This document shows positions 49,391-58,501 of a stretch of 64,000 nt of DNA, in pieces. A program made the translations under genes and the position numbers. Origin of the DNA: Enhygromyxa salina (GTDB taxonomy: Bacteria > Myxococcota_A > Polyangia > Nannocystales > Nannocystaceae); assembly GCF_000737335.2 (NCBI RefSeq), contig NZ_JMCC02000034.1, positions 19,938-83,937 of the forward strand, given 5' to 3'. How positions within the stretch are numbered: position 1 is the first letter of the stretch; each line of letters starts with the position of its first letter. The notes beneath the pieces were generated by a model, which saw only the letters and a program-made list of their open reading frames with translations, was not told the origin of the DNA and did no database searches.

Positions 49391-50058
49391 GTGTCCGAGC
49401 ATACTGGCGGAGCACGCCGTCGCGCCATTCGATGCGGGTGTCATTCGCTCTAACGCAAACACAGCGCGTCGCCCCGCTCGCCCTATCACCGCTTCTGCAA
49501 TGCTGACACTTGGCGGCAGCACGATCGCGAATGTCATTCCGGTCGACGCCCTCAATCACGCCGATCAGAAGCCGCCGATCTCGAGTCGCCGCTCAGGGCA
49601 TGTCCGCGGCACAGCGGAACCCGTGCTCGGGGTGGGCGGCCTCGGCGTCGGTCTTGCGCCGCTCGAACATTCGTCGTCTGGCCCGCCACCCAGGAAGAAG
49701 GTGGCACCGGGGACCTCGAGGAGGTTGGGCTCCGGCTCATCTCCGGTCTCGGTCCCGGCCGCGGTGTCGGTGCTCGTCTGCGTGGCCGCGTCACGGGTCT
49801 CGGTTGGATCCGACCCGTCCGCGCCGCCATCGTCCCCCCCACACCCGAGCAAACATGCAGTCCCGCGCGCGACGTTGGCAACCCGGACTCCTCGGAGGCT
49901 CCTCGGACTCAGGGTTGCATGGCGCAGAACATCGCACGGACATCGGCAGATGTGCAGTGTTTTTGTCCAAGGATCGCGGCCATGTGGATCATCGGGGGCT
50001 TCGCCGACCGGATCGCGGGGCTGGGTTGTCACAACCGCTGGTAGACTGTGGCGACCGC
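49391..50058. other. Gap containing an FGE-like relic; no intact gene
   Basis: The 668 bases between the PilZ start and the divergent kinase hold the relic at 49,593-49,893. Elsewhere I see no convincing gene: frames are short or antisense shadows. The last 160 bases should contain the kinase promoter, which I could not define. Confidence 0.5.
49593..49893 (-). pseudogene. Formylglycine-generating-enzyme-like (SUMF1) lipoprotein, internally deleted and frameshifted
   Basis: On the minus strand a lipoprotein-like leader (ACLLGCGG) is followed by a Thr/Glu spacer and LLEVPGATFFLGGG with DDEC, the usual start of FGE/SUMF1 domains. Almost immediately, in another frame, comes the end of such a domain: MFERRKTDAEAA, HPEHGFRCAADMP and a stop. 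The roughly 200 residues between are missing and the frame changes. The C-terminal GFRCA motif is characteristic of the family. It cannot yield a working enzyme. No start codon was identified with confidence. Confidence 0.6.
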
Positions 50059-52908
50059 ATGCGACTTGGACCCTACGAACTCGTCCGCATGATCGGCGCA
50101 GGCGGCATGGGCGAGGTCTGGGCGGCCCACCGACGCGGGGCGAGCGACCACGAAGTCCTCGCCGTGAAGTGCCTCCCCGAGCGGCTCGCCGACGTCCCAG
50201 CGTTTCGCCAGATCCTGCTCGAAGAAGCACGCCTGGCGATGTTGCTGCGCCACCCAAACATCGTCCATGTGTTTGACGCGGCCGAGGTCGCCGGGCAGGC
50301 CTACATTGCGATGGAGTTCGTCCACGGGCTCGACCTCGCGCGGCTGCGCAAGTACATGGCCGAGACCGGCGAGCGCCTGGCCCCGCAGGTCATCGCCTAC
50401 GTCATCGGAGAGATCCTGACGGGCCTCGACTACGCCCACAACCTCGTCCATGAAGCGGAGCTGTTGTCGCTGGTCCACCGTGACATCTCACCGCACAACG
50501 TGATGCTGTCGGTCGAGGGCGAGGTCAAGCTGACTGACTTCGGGGTCGCGCGGCTGTCCAGCGAAGACACCTCGGGCACCCACGTGAAGGGCAAGGCTCG
50601 CTACATGCCGCCCGAGCAGCTGCGTGGTGAGTCGCGCTCGCCAGCCGTCGACCTGTTCGCCGCGGGGGCGGTCCTCCACGAGATGCTCGATGGCAGCGTG
50701 TTTCGCGGCGAAGGGGTCGACGACGCGCGGCTGCTGGGCATGGCCCTCAACGGCAGCGTGCCCGCGCCCAAGCACCCCCGCGAGATCCCCCGAACCCTCG
50801 AGCGCCTGCGGCGAGGCTTGCTCGCCGCGGATCCACGCCAACGCATCCGCAGCGCCGCCGAGGCGCTCGAGCTGCTGCAGGCTTGGACGGGCTACCGCGA
50901 CGCGGGCACCGAGCTGGCCCAGGTCGTGATGCGCTACCTCGAGCGCCAGACCGGGCTCGCGCAACAACCAACACAGACCGGTCTGGCCCATCAAGCAACC
51001 TTCCTGCAGACCAACGAGATCAGGATCGAGGACGCGGACGACTTCTTGGCGCTCGATGGGCTGCCCAACGAGTCGATGTTGTCGGCGCCGGTCATGCAGG
51101 CGGCCAAGTCCGGGGTCCTCGCAGTCGACGCGCAAGACCACGGCGCCGGGCTCGTTCAGGATCTCGAGCACGACCTGGTCCACGCTCCCGACCATGGCCG
51201 CCACGGCGTCGACGAAGACGGGTTTGTCATTGATGACCCGATCCCCCGGGCGCCAACGGGCGGGCACCGCAGCGTCCCAGCGTTCACCGGGTCGCCCCTG
51301 CAGCTCGACATGCCCGCCCGCGGGCCCTCGATCGCGCGCCAGCACACGACCAGCCACAATCCAGTGGTGTCCCAGGGTCGCAGCGGCGCCGCCCGCTGGC
51401 TGATCTGGATCATCGGCGTCCTGGCCGTCGGTGCGGCGGCTGTATTTGGTGGGCCCAAGCTCATGGCGTGGCTCGACGCCCGCGCCGACGACCCGCTCGA
51501 CGCCGCCCCCGCTGACGACTTCGGGCTCCGCAAGGCGCGGGTCATCGGCGACGATCACCCGAGCCACGCGGGCTTTCGTCACCACCGCATGGACAAGCTC
51601 GCGACCGACGACATCCTGTACGAGTACACGGTGACGCCAGGCCCGGACGCCACCGAGCCGCTCGCCATGCTCGCGGCCGGCGAGGCCGAGTTTGCGCTGA
51701 TGCGTCTCGACCAGCTGTTGCGTGCGCCCGCGGACGCCCTGGCCGGCGCCAAGATCGTCGCGGTCGTGGCGGTCTCGGTAGGCGCCGACGGCTTGGTGCT
51801 CGACAGCGTGGAGCACCCCAGCCTGCGCTCGCTCGAGGACCTCGCCAAGCTCGGCCGCAAGCTCGAGCATCCCGTGGTGCTCGCCTACGCCAGCGCGAGC
51901 CCAGGCGCGTCCCTCGAGCTTCGACTCGACGCGCTGCTCAGCGCGATCGCTCAACCAACCGTCCAGCGCAGCGACGAGCCGGCCGACGCCCGCTCCGTCT
52001 ACGACGCGCTCGCGGCCGAAGCCAGCGATGACGCACCGATCGTCGCCGCGATGTTGAGCGAGCCGTGGCTCAGCCAGGCGCGCGACGCTGGCATGACGGT
52101 CGCCGTCAGCACCGCCGATCTCCCAACAACCGTCATCCACCTGTTGATCGCCAGTGAGCGCACCCTCGCTTCGGGCCCCGAGTTGGTCAGCGCGGTGGTC
52201 GGCCGCGCCTACGAAGTCGTCGACGCCCAGCACAGCGAGCCCGCCGAGCGCGAGGCCCTGATCCAGCAGCTCGTGACCAGCTCGGGCCTGAGCGCGGCCG
52301 AGGCCGGCGCAGCGTTGCTTGGTCTGTGCAGGCCCGACGCCGCGGGTGCCCTGCCCTGGCTGCTGGGGACCGACGACAAGGGCCCCCTGCTGAGCGAGGC
52401 GGTCGAAGCGACTTGGGCGACGCTGCGCGCCCGGGATCTGGTCACCGGACCTTCCCCAAGCCGGGACAGCCTCAACCGCCTGATCGACGCGCGCGCGCTC
52501 ATGGCCGCTGCCGAAGGTCGTGAAGCCAAACATGCCTGCGCGCCTGCCCCCACTGTCACGGCGGACCAGAGCGCGCGGCCGCTTGGCGAGCTCGCGCTTC
52601 CTGTCGCGGATACGTCATGGTTCAACGCCAACGAGCCCGCGCTGTCCAATGAACACACCGTGCACGTCGACGATCTCGTCGTGCGCCTGCGCAGCTTCAA
52701 CCCCGCAACCGTGACCGCCGTGATCACCGGATACGGCGACGACCGGGGTGACAAATCCCGGGCGCTCGGCCAGGCCCGGGCCAAAGCTCTCGTCGAGCGG
52801 CTGCAGTCCGCGGGCGTCGAGATGCAGCTCGCGCCCCGCGGCGCCTCCGCCAGCGCCGGGCCGCCAGCGCAGCTGCGAATCAGCCTGGCAACAATTGGCG
52901 AGGATTGA
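50059..52908 (+). CDS. Transmembrane Ser/Thr kinase with binding-protein-like and OmpA-like extracellular part
   Basis: A 949-residue kinase. The N-terminal domain (about 5-275) has GAGGMGEV (P-loop), AVKCLP (Lys), HRDISPHN (catalytic loop in the form common in myxobacteria), DFGVARL and PPEQL, so it should be active. A low-complexity stretch follows, then a membrane helix at about 445-466. The outside part begins with a region like a periplasmic substrate-binding (NMT1/SsuA-like) protein (about 475-830: LAAGEAEFALMRLDQLLRAP, VSVGADGLVLDS, VLAYASASPGASLELRLDAL) and ends with an OmpA-like domain (about 860-948: VRLRSFNPATVTAVITGYGD, DRGDKSRALGQARAKALVER), which may contact peptidoglycan. ATG 50059 is the family start. 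Confidence 0.88.
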   Translation: MRLGPYELVRMIGAGGMGEVWAAHRRGASDHEVLAVKCLPERLADVPAFRQILLEEARLAMLLRHPNIVHVFDAAEVAGQAYIAMEFVHGLDLARLRKYMAETGERLAPQVIAYVIGEILTGLDYAHNLVHEAELLSLVHRDISPHNVMLSVEGEVKLTDFGVARLSSEDTSGTHVKGKARYMPPEQLRGESRSPAVDLFAAGAVLHEMLDGSVFRGEGVDDARLLGMALNGSVPAPKHPREIPRTLERLRRGLLAADPRQRIRSAAEALELLQAWTGYRDAGTELAQVVMRYLERQTGLAQQPTQTGLAHQATFLQTNEIRIEDADDFLALDGLPNESMLSAPVMQAAKSGVLAVDAQDHGAGLVQDLEHDLVHAPDHGRHGVDEDGFVIDDPIPRAPTGGHRSVPAFTGSPLQLDMPARGPSIARQHTTSHNPVVSQGRSGAARWLIWIIGVLAVGAAAVFGGPKLMAWLDARADDPLDAAPADDFGLRKARVIGDDHPSHAGFRHHRMDKLATDDILYEYTVTPGPDATEPLAMLAAGEAEFALMRLDQLLRAPADALAGAKIVAVVAVSVGADGLVLDSVEHPSLRSLEDLAKLGRKLEHPVVLAYASASPGASLELRLDALLSAIAQPTVQRSDEPADARSVYDALAAEASDDAPIVAAMLSEPWLSQARDAGMTVAVSTADLPTTVIHLLIASERTLASGPELVSAVVGRAYEVVDAQHSEPAEREALIQQLVTSSGLSAAEAGAALLGLCRPDAAGALPWLLGTDDKGPLLSEAVEATWATLRARDLVTGPSPSRDSLNRLIDARALMAAAEGREAKHACAPAPTVTADQSARPLGELALPVADTSWFNANEPALSNEHTVHVDDLVVRLRSFNPATVTAVITGYGDDRGDKSRALGQARAKALVERLQSAGVEMQLAPRGASASAGPPAQLRISLATIGED

Positions 52909-52950
52909 GCCCGCCTGCGTTCGAGCCCCACCCTCAACCTGCTCGACGGA

Positions 52951-55044
52951 TCATGGTGACGCCAGCAGCTGCTGAATCGCGGCCACCAGCTGCTCGATCT
53001 CGATCGGCTTCTCGAGGAAGGTCGACCTCGTCGTTGTCAGCGCGAGCAGCTCGAGGACCTCTGGGTCGGCACACGAGCGACCCGAGAGGATCACGATCGC
53101 GCGGGGCCGAGCCAGCGTCTGCAGGCCCTCGAGCAGCTCGCGTGGCGAGGTGTTGGGGAGACCGAGATCCGTGACCACCACATCGATCGCCTCGCCGTGT
53201 TCACTCGCGATCGCGAGCGCCTGAGCGCCGTCGCGTGCGGCGAGCACCTGATAGCCCTCGTCGTCGAGCAGCAGCTCCATCGCGTCGAGGGCCAGATCGT
53301 CGTCCTCGATGAGCAGCACCAGCTCACCCGCGGGCGGGGACTGCGTTGGACCGGACCCGTTGCCCAACACCTCGCGTACTTTGGCCAGCAACGTGTCTTC
53401 CGTGAAGGGCTTCTGGAGGGCGGGCGCCTCTGGCGAGAGCCGGCGCTCTCGCACCAGCTTGACCTTTGGATGCGCCGACATGAACAGCACCCGCAGCTGC
53501 GGCCGCAGGCCCACGGCGGCGGCCACCAGATCCGTGCCGCTCGAGCGTGGCAGCACCATGTCAGTAAGTACCAGGTCGATATCTGGGCGGGCCCTGATCA
53601 GCTCGAGGGCCTGCTCGCCGTCCTCGGCCTCGAGCACCCCATAGCCCCAGCGTGACAGATAGTTCCGCACGGTTTGACGGACCAAGCCCTCGTCCTCCAC
53701 GACCAACACGGTCTCGTCGCCACGGCCCGGCGCCTGTGATCCCTCGGTTGGAGATGCCAGCGGGCGAGAGGTGAGCGGCAAGAGCACGCGCACCGTCGTG
53801 CCAACACCCAGCTCACTCTCAACCTCGATCTGTCCACCCAACTGCTGCACGACCCGGTAGACCGTGGACATCCCGAGCCCCGTGCCCTCGCCGACCGCCT
53901 TGGTCGTGAAGAAGGGCTCGAACAAGCGGACCTTGGTCTCTTCGTCCATGCCGAGCCCCGTGTCGGCGACGGTGATCGTGACATAGACCCCCGCGGTCAG
54001 CCCCAGGCTCTGTGCCTCGGCCTCGTCGAGGGCGAGCTCGGCGGTCTGCACCTTCACGCGGCCGCCCTCGCTCACCGCGTCGCGAGCGTTGAGCACCAGG
54101 TTGGCGAGCACCTGCTCGATCTGGCCCTGCTGAGCCCACACACGGCCTTCTTTGGCGCTCAGCTGGAACGACAGCCCGATGTCCTCTGGCAACGTGTGAC
54201 GCAGGATCCGCGCGTTCTGAGCGACGATCGCGTTGACATCGACGACCGCGCACGCGTCGTCGCCAAACCGCCCAAGCGCCAAGAGCTGCCGGGTGAGCGT
54301 GGCGCCACGAATGGCCTCGGCCTTGAGGTCTCGCAGAAGTTGTGCAGCGCGGGTCTGTTCGTCGAGCTCGAGCAGGGCGCTGCTGGCACAGCCCAACATC
54401 GCCATCAGCAGATTGTTGAACTCGTGGGCGACGCCGCTGGCGAGCCGCCCAATGATCTCGATCTGTTCCGCCCGCTGCAGATGAGCCTGGAGCTCGCGCC
54501 GCTGGCTGACGTCGCTGAACGCGGTCCGGCACACCGGGCGACCGGGGTGGGCGTCGTCATCCTCGCTGTCGGGGACGCTCTCGAGCCGCATCCACGCCTG
54601 CTTGCCGTCGGCGCGGAGCACCCCGAGCTCGCAGGTATGTGGTTCGCCGTCGCGGATGACGTGCTGAAGGTGCGCGTGCAGAAGATCGGCCGACGATGGG
54701 TCCATGCGGCGCGACAGCGGCGTGCCGACCAAGGCCCCGTGCTCGAGCCCGAGCAAGCCCGCGGCCGTGAGGTTGGCCGCGAGGATCGTCGTGTCCGGCG
54801 CGAGGGTCAGGTAGCCCACCGGGGCCTCGTCGTAGAGCCGACGGTAGCGGTCGCGGGACCGCTCGACCTCTCGCTGGGTGGCGAGCAGCTCCTCGTTTTG
54901 GAGCTGCAGCTCGATGTGGTGGATCTGCAGCTCTTCGTACAGCGTGGCGGGGTCGTCGTCGGGACTGAACGCTGGCGCTGCGAGCCGACGCTCGCGCAGA
55001 CGCTCCGCCCGCCTACGCAACTGCTCATTGTCCTCGCTTTTCAC
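52951..55044 (-). CDS. Hybrid sensor histidine kinase, PAS-HisKA-HATPase-REC-REC (copy A)
   Basis: A 697-residue soluble sensor kinase starting at GTG 55044 (GGAAGA just upstream). Domain order: coiled coil (LYEELQIHHIELQLQNEELL), PAS (YRRLYDEAPVGYLTLAPDTT), HisKA with VAHEFNNLLMAML, HATPase with LVLNARDAVSE, ADTGLGMDEE and GTGLGMSTV, then two receiver domains: LVVEDEGLVRQ with LVLTDMVLP, and LLIEDDDLALD with VVVTDLGLP. All key residues (phosphorylated His, N and G boxes, receiver Asp) are present. Copy B at 58,502-60,601 is about nine-tenths identical by eye. It converges on the CheB-CheR gene's partner genes and is cytosolic; the signal probably reaches it through the PAS domain. Confidence 0.93.
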   Translation of the reverse strand: MKSEDNEQLRRRAERLRERRLAAPAFSPDDDPATLYEELQIHHIELQLQNEELLATQREVERSRDRYRRLYDEAPVGYLTLAPDTTILAANLTAAGLLGLEHGALVGTPLSRRMDPSSADLLHAHLQHVIRDGEPHTCELGVLRADGKQAWMRLESVPDSEDDDAHPGRPVCRTAFSDVSQRRELQAHLQRAEQIEIIGRLASGVAHEFNNLLMAMLGCASSALLELDEQTRAAQLLRDLKAEAIRGATLTRQLLALGRFGDDACAVVDVNAIVAQNARILRHTLPEDIGLSFQLSAKEGRVWAQQGQIEQVLANLVLNARDAVSEGGRVKVQTAELALDEAEAQSLGLTAGVYVTITVADTGLGMDEETKVRLFEPFFTTKAVGEGTGLGMSTVYRVVQQLGGQIEVESELGVGTTVRVLLPLTSRPLASPTEGSQAPGRGDETVLVVEDEGLVRQTVRNYLSRWGYGVLEAEDGEQALELIRARPDIDLVLTDMVLPRSSGTDLVAAAVGLRPQLRVLFMSAHPKVKLVRERRLSPEAPALQKPFTEDTLLAKVREVLGNGSGPTQSPPAGELVLLIEDDDLALDAMELLLDDEGYQVLAARDGAQALAIASEHGEAIDVVVTDLGLPNTSPRELLEGLQTLARPRAIVILSGRSCADPEVLELLALTTTRSTFLEKPIEIEQLVAAIQQLLASP

Positions 55045-55153
55045 TCTTCCGTGTGGCCGACTGGTCGCGGCCCTATTAGGGTGGCACCTCGTCGTCCCCA
55101 TAGCTGCGAAAAAAATACGTCAACGCGCAGGTTCCGCGCCCTGACGCATTGCT

Positions 55154-55191
55154 TTCAGATCGGGCCAGAGCTTCTCGCCCGCTTGTGGACG
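55154..55191 (+). repeat. Dispersed hairpin repeat, copy 3
   Basis: CAGATCGGGCCAGAGCTTCT followed by CGCCCGCTTGTGGACG. The stem of copy 1 is partly broken (GGGCCAG for GGGCGAG). It lies in the leader/promoter region of kinase A, and its counterpart at 60,711-60,745 lies in the same place for kinase B. Confidence 0.65.
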
Positions 55192-55307
55192 GCTTTGGGG
55201 GGACGGGTTCGCCGTAGGCAGCGAACTGATCGGAGGACCACCGCAGGCGCTTCCCGTGTCGCGGACCCATGTCCGTGTCAGCTTCGAAGCGGCTTGGAGC
55301 CCACTGC

Positions 55308-55522
55308 ATGAAACGCCCTGGTCTCGTCGTGGCTCGCCGTCCTGGCGTTGATCGTCGTCGTCGTTGGTTCAACGCTCGCGGAACAGTGGGCGCAGGTCGA
55401 GGACGCCTGCCAGCGCCGCGCCGACCTGGTCCCCAGCCTCGTCGCCACCGATCAGGGCGCGGCCGCACATGAACGCGTGCCCCTGGCGGCGGTCACCGAA
55501 GCGCGCGCCAAGGTCGGGGGCC
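55308..55522 (+). pseudogene. Truncated, frameshifted lemA copy
   Basis: ATG 55308 begins MKRPGLVV as in the intact lemA at 60835, but an inserted G soon after (GTCGTGGCTC against GTCGTGCTC) shifts the frame, about 45 bases encoding the AGTYNSLVRSSEAVAG region are missing, and similarity stops at about 55,522. Matching DNA includes the stretch for QWAQVE and RRADLVP. The product would be nonfunctional. It is the tail of segmental copy A. Confidence 0.85.
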
Positions 55523-55561
55523 TGTGCACTGGCGCGTCAGCCTCGCTAAGCTCTGGCCGCC

Positions 55562-58501
55562 ATGCAAGACCAAGCGAGCGACACCAACGAAGCGCAGCCC
55601 GAGCCACGAGCGGGTAACTTCATGGTCGCGGGCTTGGGCGCGTCAGCTGGGGGGCTGCAGGCGTTGACGGCGTTCTTCGAGAACCTGCCAACGGACTCTG
55701 GCCTCGCCTTCGTCGTCATCACCCACCAGCACGCCGGCCACGTCAGCTTGATGCCCGAGATCCTTGGCAAGCACACCACATTGCCGGTCGTCGAGGCCAC
55801 GGATGGCATGCTGGTCGAGCCCAACCACGTGTACCTGTCGCCCCCGGGCGGACGCCTGGCGTTGATGGGCGGCACCCTGCACGACATGCGCTCGGTGAGC
55901 GGAAACAACTCGAGCGCGCCGGTCCTGCCGATCGACTATTTTTTCCGCTCGTTGGCCGAGGAGCTGGGTGATCGTGCCCTCGCCGTGGTGCTGTCGGGGA
56001 CCGGCAGCGACGGCTCCGTTGGCGCGAAGATCATCAAGCGCGAGACCGGCCTGGTCCTGGCCGAGGATCCAAACTCCGCCACCTACGACGGCATGCCACG
56101 CAGCGTGATCGCGACCAGCGTCGTCGACTTTATCGGGACCCCGGCCGAGATCGCCCGCAAGATCGTGAACTACGCGGCCCGCACCACCTCCGGTCAACCA
56201 CGCCAGAACTCGGATGTGTCCCTGCAAGACATCCGCAAGATCCTGGTCATGGTTCGTGATCACACCGGTCACGACTTCTCGGGCTACAAAGAAAACACGA
56301 TCCGGCGTCGCATCGAGCGACGCATGAACCTGCACCAGTTCGAGTCCCCGCGCGACTACGTCGCGTATCTGCAGCAAAACCCGATCGAATTCGACATCCT
56401 GTTCAAAGAGCTGCTGATCGGCGTCACCAATTTCTTCCGCGACCCCGAGGCGTTCGCTACGCTCGCGGACAAGCTGCCCGAGCTGCTCGAGCACAAGCGC
56501 GACGGCGACTCCGTGCGAGTGTGGGTTGCCGGGTGCTCGACCGGCGAAGAGGCCTACTCCATCGCGATCTTGCTGCACGAGGCCACCCGCGAGCTCAACA
56601 AGCGCCTGGTCCTGCAGATCTTCGCCACGGACCTCGACGCGACGGCGATCGACAGGGCGCGGGCTGGCATCTATCCCGAGGGCATCGCGGTCGACGTGGG
56701 CGAGCCTCGACTCGGGCGCTACTTCGCCAAGGACGAGGCCGCCTATCGTGTCCGCAAGGAGATCCGAGACATGGTGATCTTCGCGCCCCACAACGTGATC
56801 GCCGATCCACCGTTCACAAAGCTCGATCTGCTGTCGTGTCGAAACTTGCTGATCTACCTCAACAGCCAGCTACAGCGCCGTATCGTTGGTCTGTTTCACT
56901 ATGCGCTCAGGCCCGGCGGCTTGATGTTTCTTGGCACTTCGGAGTCGGTCGGCAATTTTGCAGATCTGTTCACCTCCGTTGACAAGCGGACCAAGCTGTT
57001 CCGCCGCGTGTCCACCAGCCCCAACCTGTTGCCGCGGTTCCCGCTCGCCGCCTCGGCCCATGCGGATCTGACGACGCGCGAGCACCGAGAGCTACCGCGC
57101 AAGCCCACCGCCGCGCCCGTCGCCCGGCTGGTCGAGAAGGTCCTGATCGCCGAGCACGTGCCGCCAAGCGTGGTCGTCAACGAGCGCGGCACGATCATCC
57201 ACATCCACGGTCGGATCGGCCAGTACTTCGAGCCCGCGCCTGGCCAGCCCAGCCTCAACCTGCTCGACATGGCCCGCGAGGGCCTGCAACCCTCGCTGGC
57301 GACTTGCCTGCGCCAAGCGGCCTCGCGCGACGCCGAGGTCCGCCACGATCACGTCCGCGTGCGCAGCAACGGCACCTTCTCCCACGTCGACGTGAGCGCC
57401 CGACGGCTCACGGATCCGCAGCAGCTGCAGGGGCTGATCCTGTTCACCTTCGTGCCGTGTCCACCGCCCGAGCAGCTCGCGGCGCTCGAAGTCGAGCGGC
57501 CAAGCGGCGCCGACAACACCAACCAGCTGCAGGCCGTGGAGAACGAACTTCGCTACACCAAAGAGACGCTGCGCAGCACGATCGAGGAGCTCGAGACCTC
57601 CAACGAGGAGCTCAAGTCTGCCAACGAAGAGCTGCAGTCTACCAACGAAGAGCTGCAGTCCACCAACGAGGAGATCGAGACCTCGAAAGAGGAGATGCAG
57701 TCGCTCAACGAGGAATTGCACACCGTCAACAGCGAGCTCGAAGAGAAGGTCGCCGATCTGTCGCAGGCCAATGACGACATGACCAACCTCCTCAACAGCA
57801 CCGAGATCGCCACCGTGTTCTTGGACAATGACCTTCGCATCAAGCGCTTCACCGCCAGCGCAACCCGGATCATCAAGCTGATCTGGAGCGACGTCGGTCG
57901 CCCGATCGGCGACCTCGCCTCCGAGCTTCACTATGAGTCGCTGGTCGCCGACGCCACCGCGGTCGCCCGCACGCTGATTCGCCTCGAGCGCGAGCTGCAG
58001 GGTAAGAACGGGAATTGGTACCTGATGCGCATGGTCCCCTACCGGACCACCGACAACGTCATCGATGGCCTGGTCATGACCTTCGTGGACATCACCGACC
58101 AAAAGCGGGCGTTCGCCGAGTTGCAGCGAATCGAGGATCAGATCCGTCGAGACGACGAGTCCATGGCCGTCGTGTTGACGGCGTGTAGCGTGCCCGTCGT
58201 ATTCTGGCGGGTAGACCGGGAGCTGCGATTTTGCTGGGTCGGCAACCCGTTCCCAGGCCTGTCCGCGACACAGATGGTCGGCAAGCGCATCGATGAGCTC
58301 GCTGCGGGTGAAGGCGCCTCGCGGCTGCTGGAGCTCGAGCGCCGCGTGCTCGCGACTGGCGTTGGCGAGGAGCAAGACCTGCTGCTCGAGATCAACGACG
58401 CGTCAAATATCTGGCGGGTGTGTGCGCACCCGCAACGCGACGAAGATGGCGAGGTCGAATGCGTCTCGGCGATGGCGGTCGCGGTCCGGCAGCTCGACTG
58501 A
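55562..58501 (+). CDS. CheB-CheR fusion with coiled coil and PAS domains
   Basis: A 979-residue signalling protein. CheB methylesterase (about 22-205): GLGASAGGLQAL (Ser), ITHQHAGHVSL (His) and LSGTGSDGSVG (Asp), a complete triad. CheR methyltransferase (about 222-480): FSGYKENTIRRRIERRM, GVTNFFRDPEAF and WVAGCSTGEEAYS (SAM loop). Then a PAS-like region (about 520-640), a long coiled coil (about 660-740, heptads of ETSNEELKSANEELQSTNEE) and two more PAS domains to the end. Such proteins usually continue into, or sit beside, a histidine kinase; here kinase B converges on its stop with no gap. ATG 55562 fits. It is flanked on both sides by the duplicated kinase segment. Confidence 0.93.
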   Translation: MQDQASDTNEAQPEPRAGNFMVAGLGASAGGLQALTAFFENLPTDSGLAFVVITHQHAGHVSLMPEILGKHTTLPVVEATDGMLVEPNHVYLSPPGGRLALMGGTLHDMRSVSGNNSSAPVLPIDYFFRSLAEELGDRALAVVLSGTGSDGSVGAKIIKRETGLVLAEDPNSATYDGMPRSVIATSVVDFIGTPAEIARKIVNYAARTTSGQPRQNSDVSLQDIRKILVMVRDHTGHDFSGYKENTIRRRIERRMNLHQFESPRDYVAYLQQNPIEFDILFKELLIGVTNFFRDPEAFATLADKLPELLEHKRDGDSVRVWVAGCSTGEEAYSIAILLHEATRELNKRLVLQIFATDLDATAIDRARAGIYPEGIAVDVGEPRLGRYFAKDEAAYRVRKEIRDMVIFAPHNVIADPPFTKLDLLSCRNLLIYLNSQLQRRIVGLFHYALRPGGLMFLGTSESVGNFADLFTSVDKRTKLFRRVSTSPNLLPRFPLAASAHADLTTREHRELPRKPTAAPVARLVEKVLIAEHVPPSVVVNERGTIIHIHGRIGQYFEPAPGQPSLNLLDMAREGLQPSLATCLRQAASRDAEVRHDHVRVRSNGTFSHVDVSARRLTDPQQLQGLILFTFVPCPPPEQLAALEVERPSGADNTNQLQAVENELRYTKETLRSTIEELETSNEELKSANEELQSTNEELQSTNEEIETSKEEMQSLNEELHTVNSELEEKVADLSQANDDMTNLLNSTEIATVFLDNDLRIKRFTASATRIIKLIWSDVGRPIGDLASELHYESLVADATAVARTLIRLERELQGKNGNWYLMRMVPYRTTDNVIDGLVMTFVDITDQKRAFAELQRIEDQIRRDDESMAVVLTACSVPVVFWRVDRELRFCWVGNPFPGLSATQMVGKRIDELAAGEGASRLLELERRVLATGVGEEQDLLLEINDASNIWRVCAHPQRDEDGEVECVSAMAVAVRQLD

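Larger units (their letters stand above)
52949..55522. repeat. Segmental duplication, copy A (hybrid histidine kinase plus broken lemA 5' part)
   Basis: This segment is repeated in direct orientation at 58,500-61,093. Similarity runs from the 3' end of the kinase gene through its promoter and the dispersed hairpin into the first third of lemA, stopping inside lemA at about 55,522. Copy A has lost about 45 bases and gained a frameshift in lemA. The CheB-CheR gene lies between the copies. Confidence 0.88.
55045..55561. other. Gap with dispersed repeat and lemA relic
   Basis: The 517 bases between kinase A and the CheB-CheR gene are mostly duplicated from 60,602-61,093. They contain dispersed hairpin copy 3 (55,154-55,191) and the lemA relic (55,308-55,522). 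The final 40 bases before ATG 55562 are unique and should hold the CheB-CheR translation start signals, although no strong purine-rich site is visible. Confidence 0.6.

Noticed and set aside
55269..55472. Small plus-strand ORF over the lemA relic
   Set aside because: It is a frameshifted reading of the lemA copy: the DNA matches lemA, but the translation is Arg/Pro-rich and unlike any protein.
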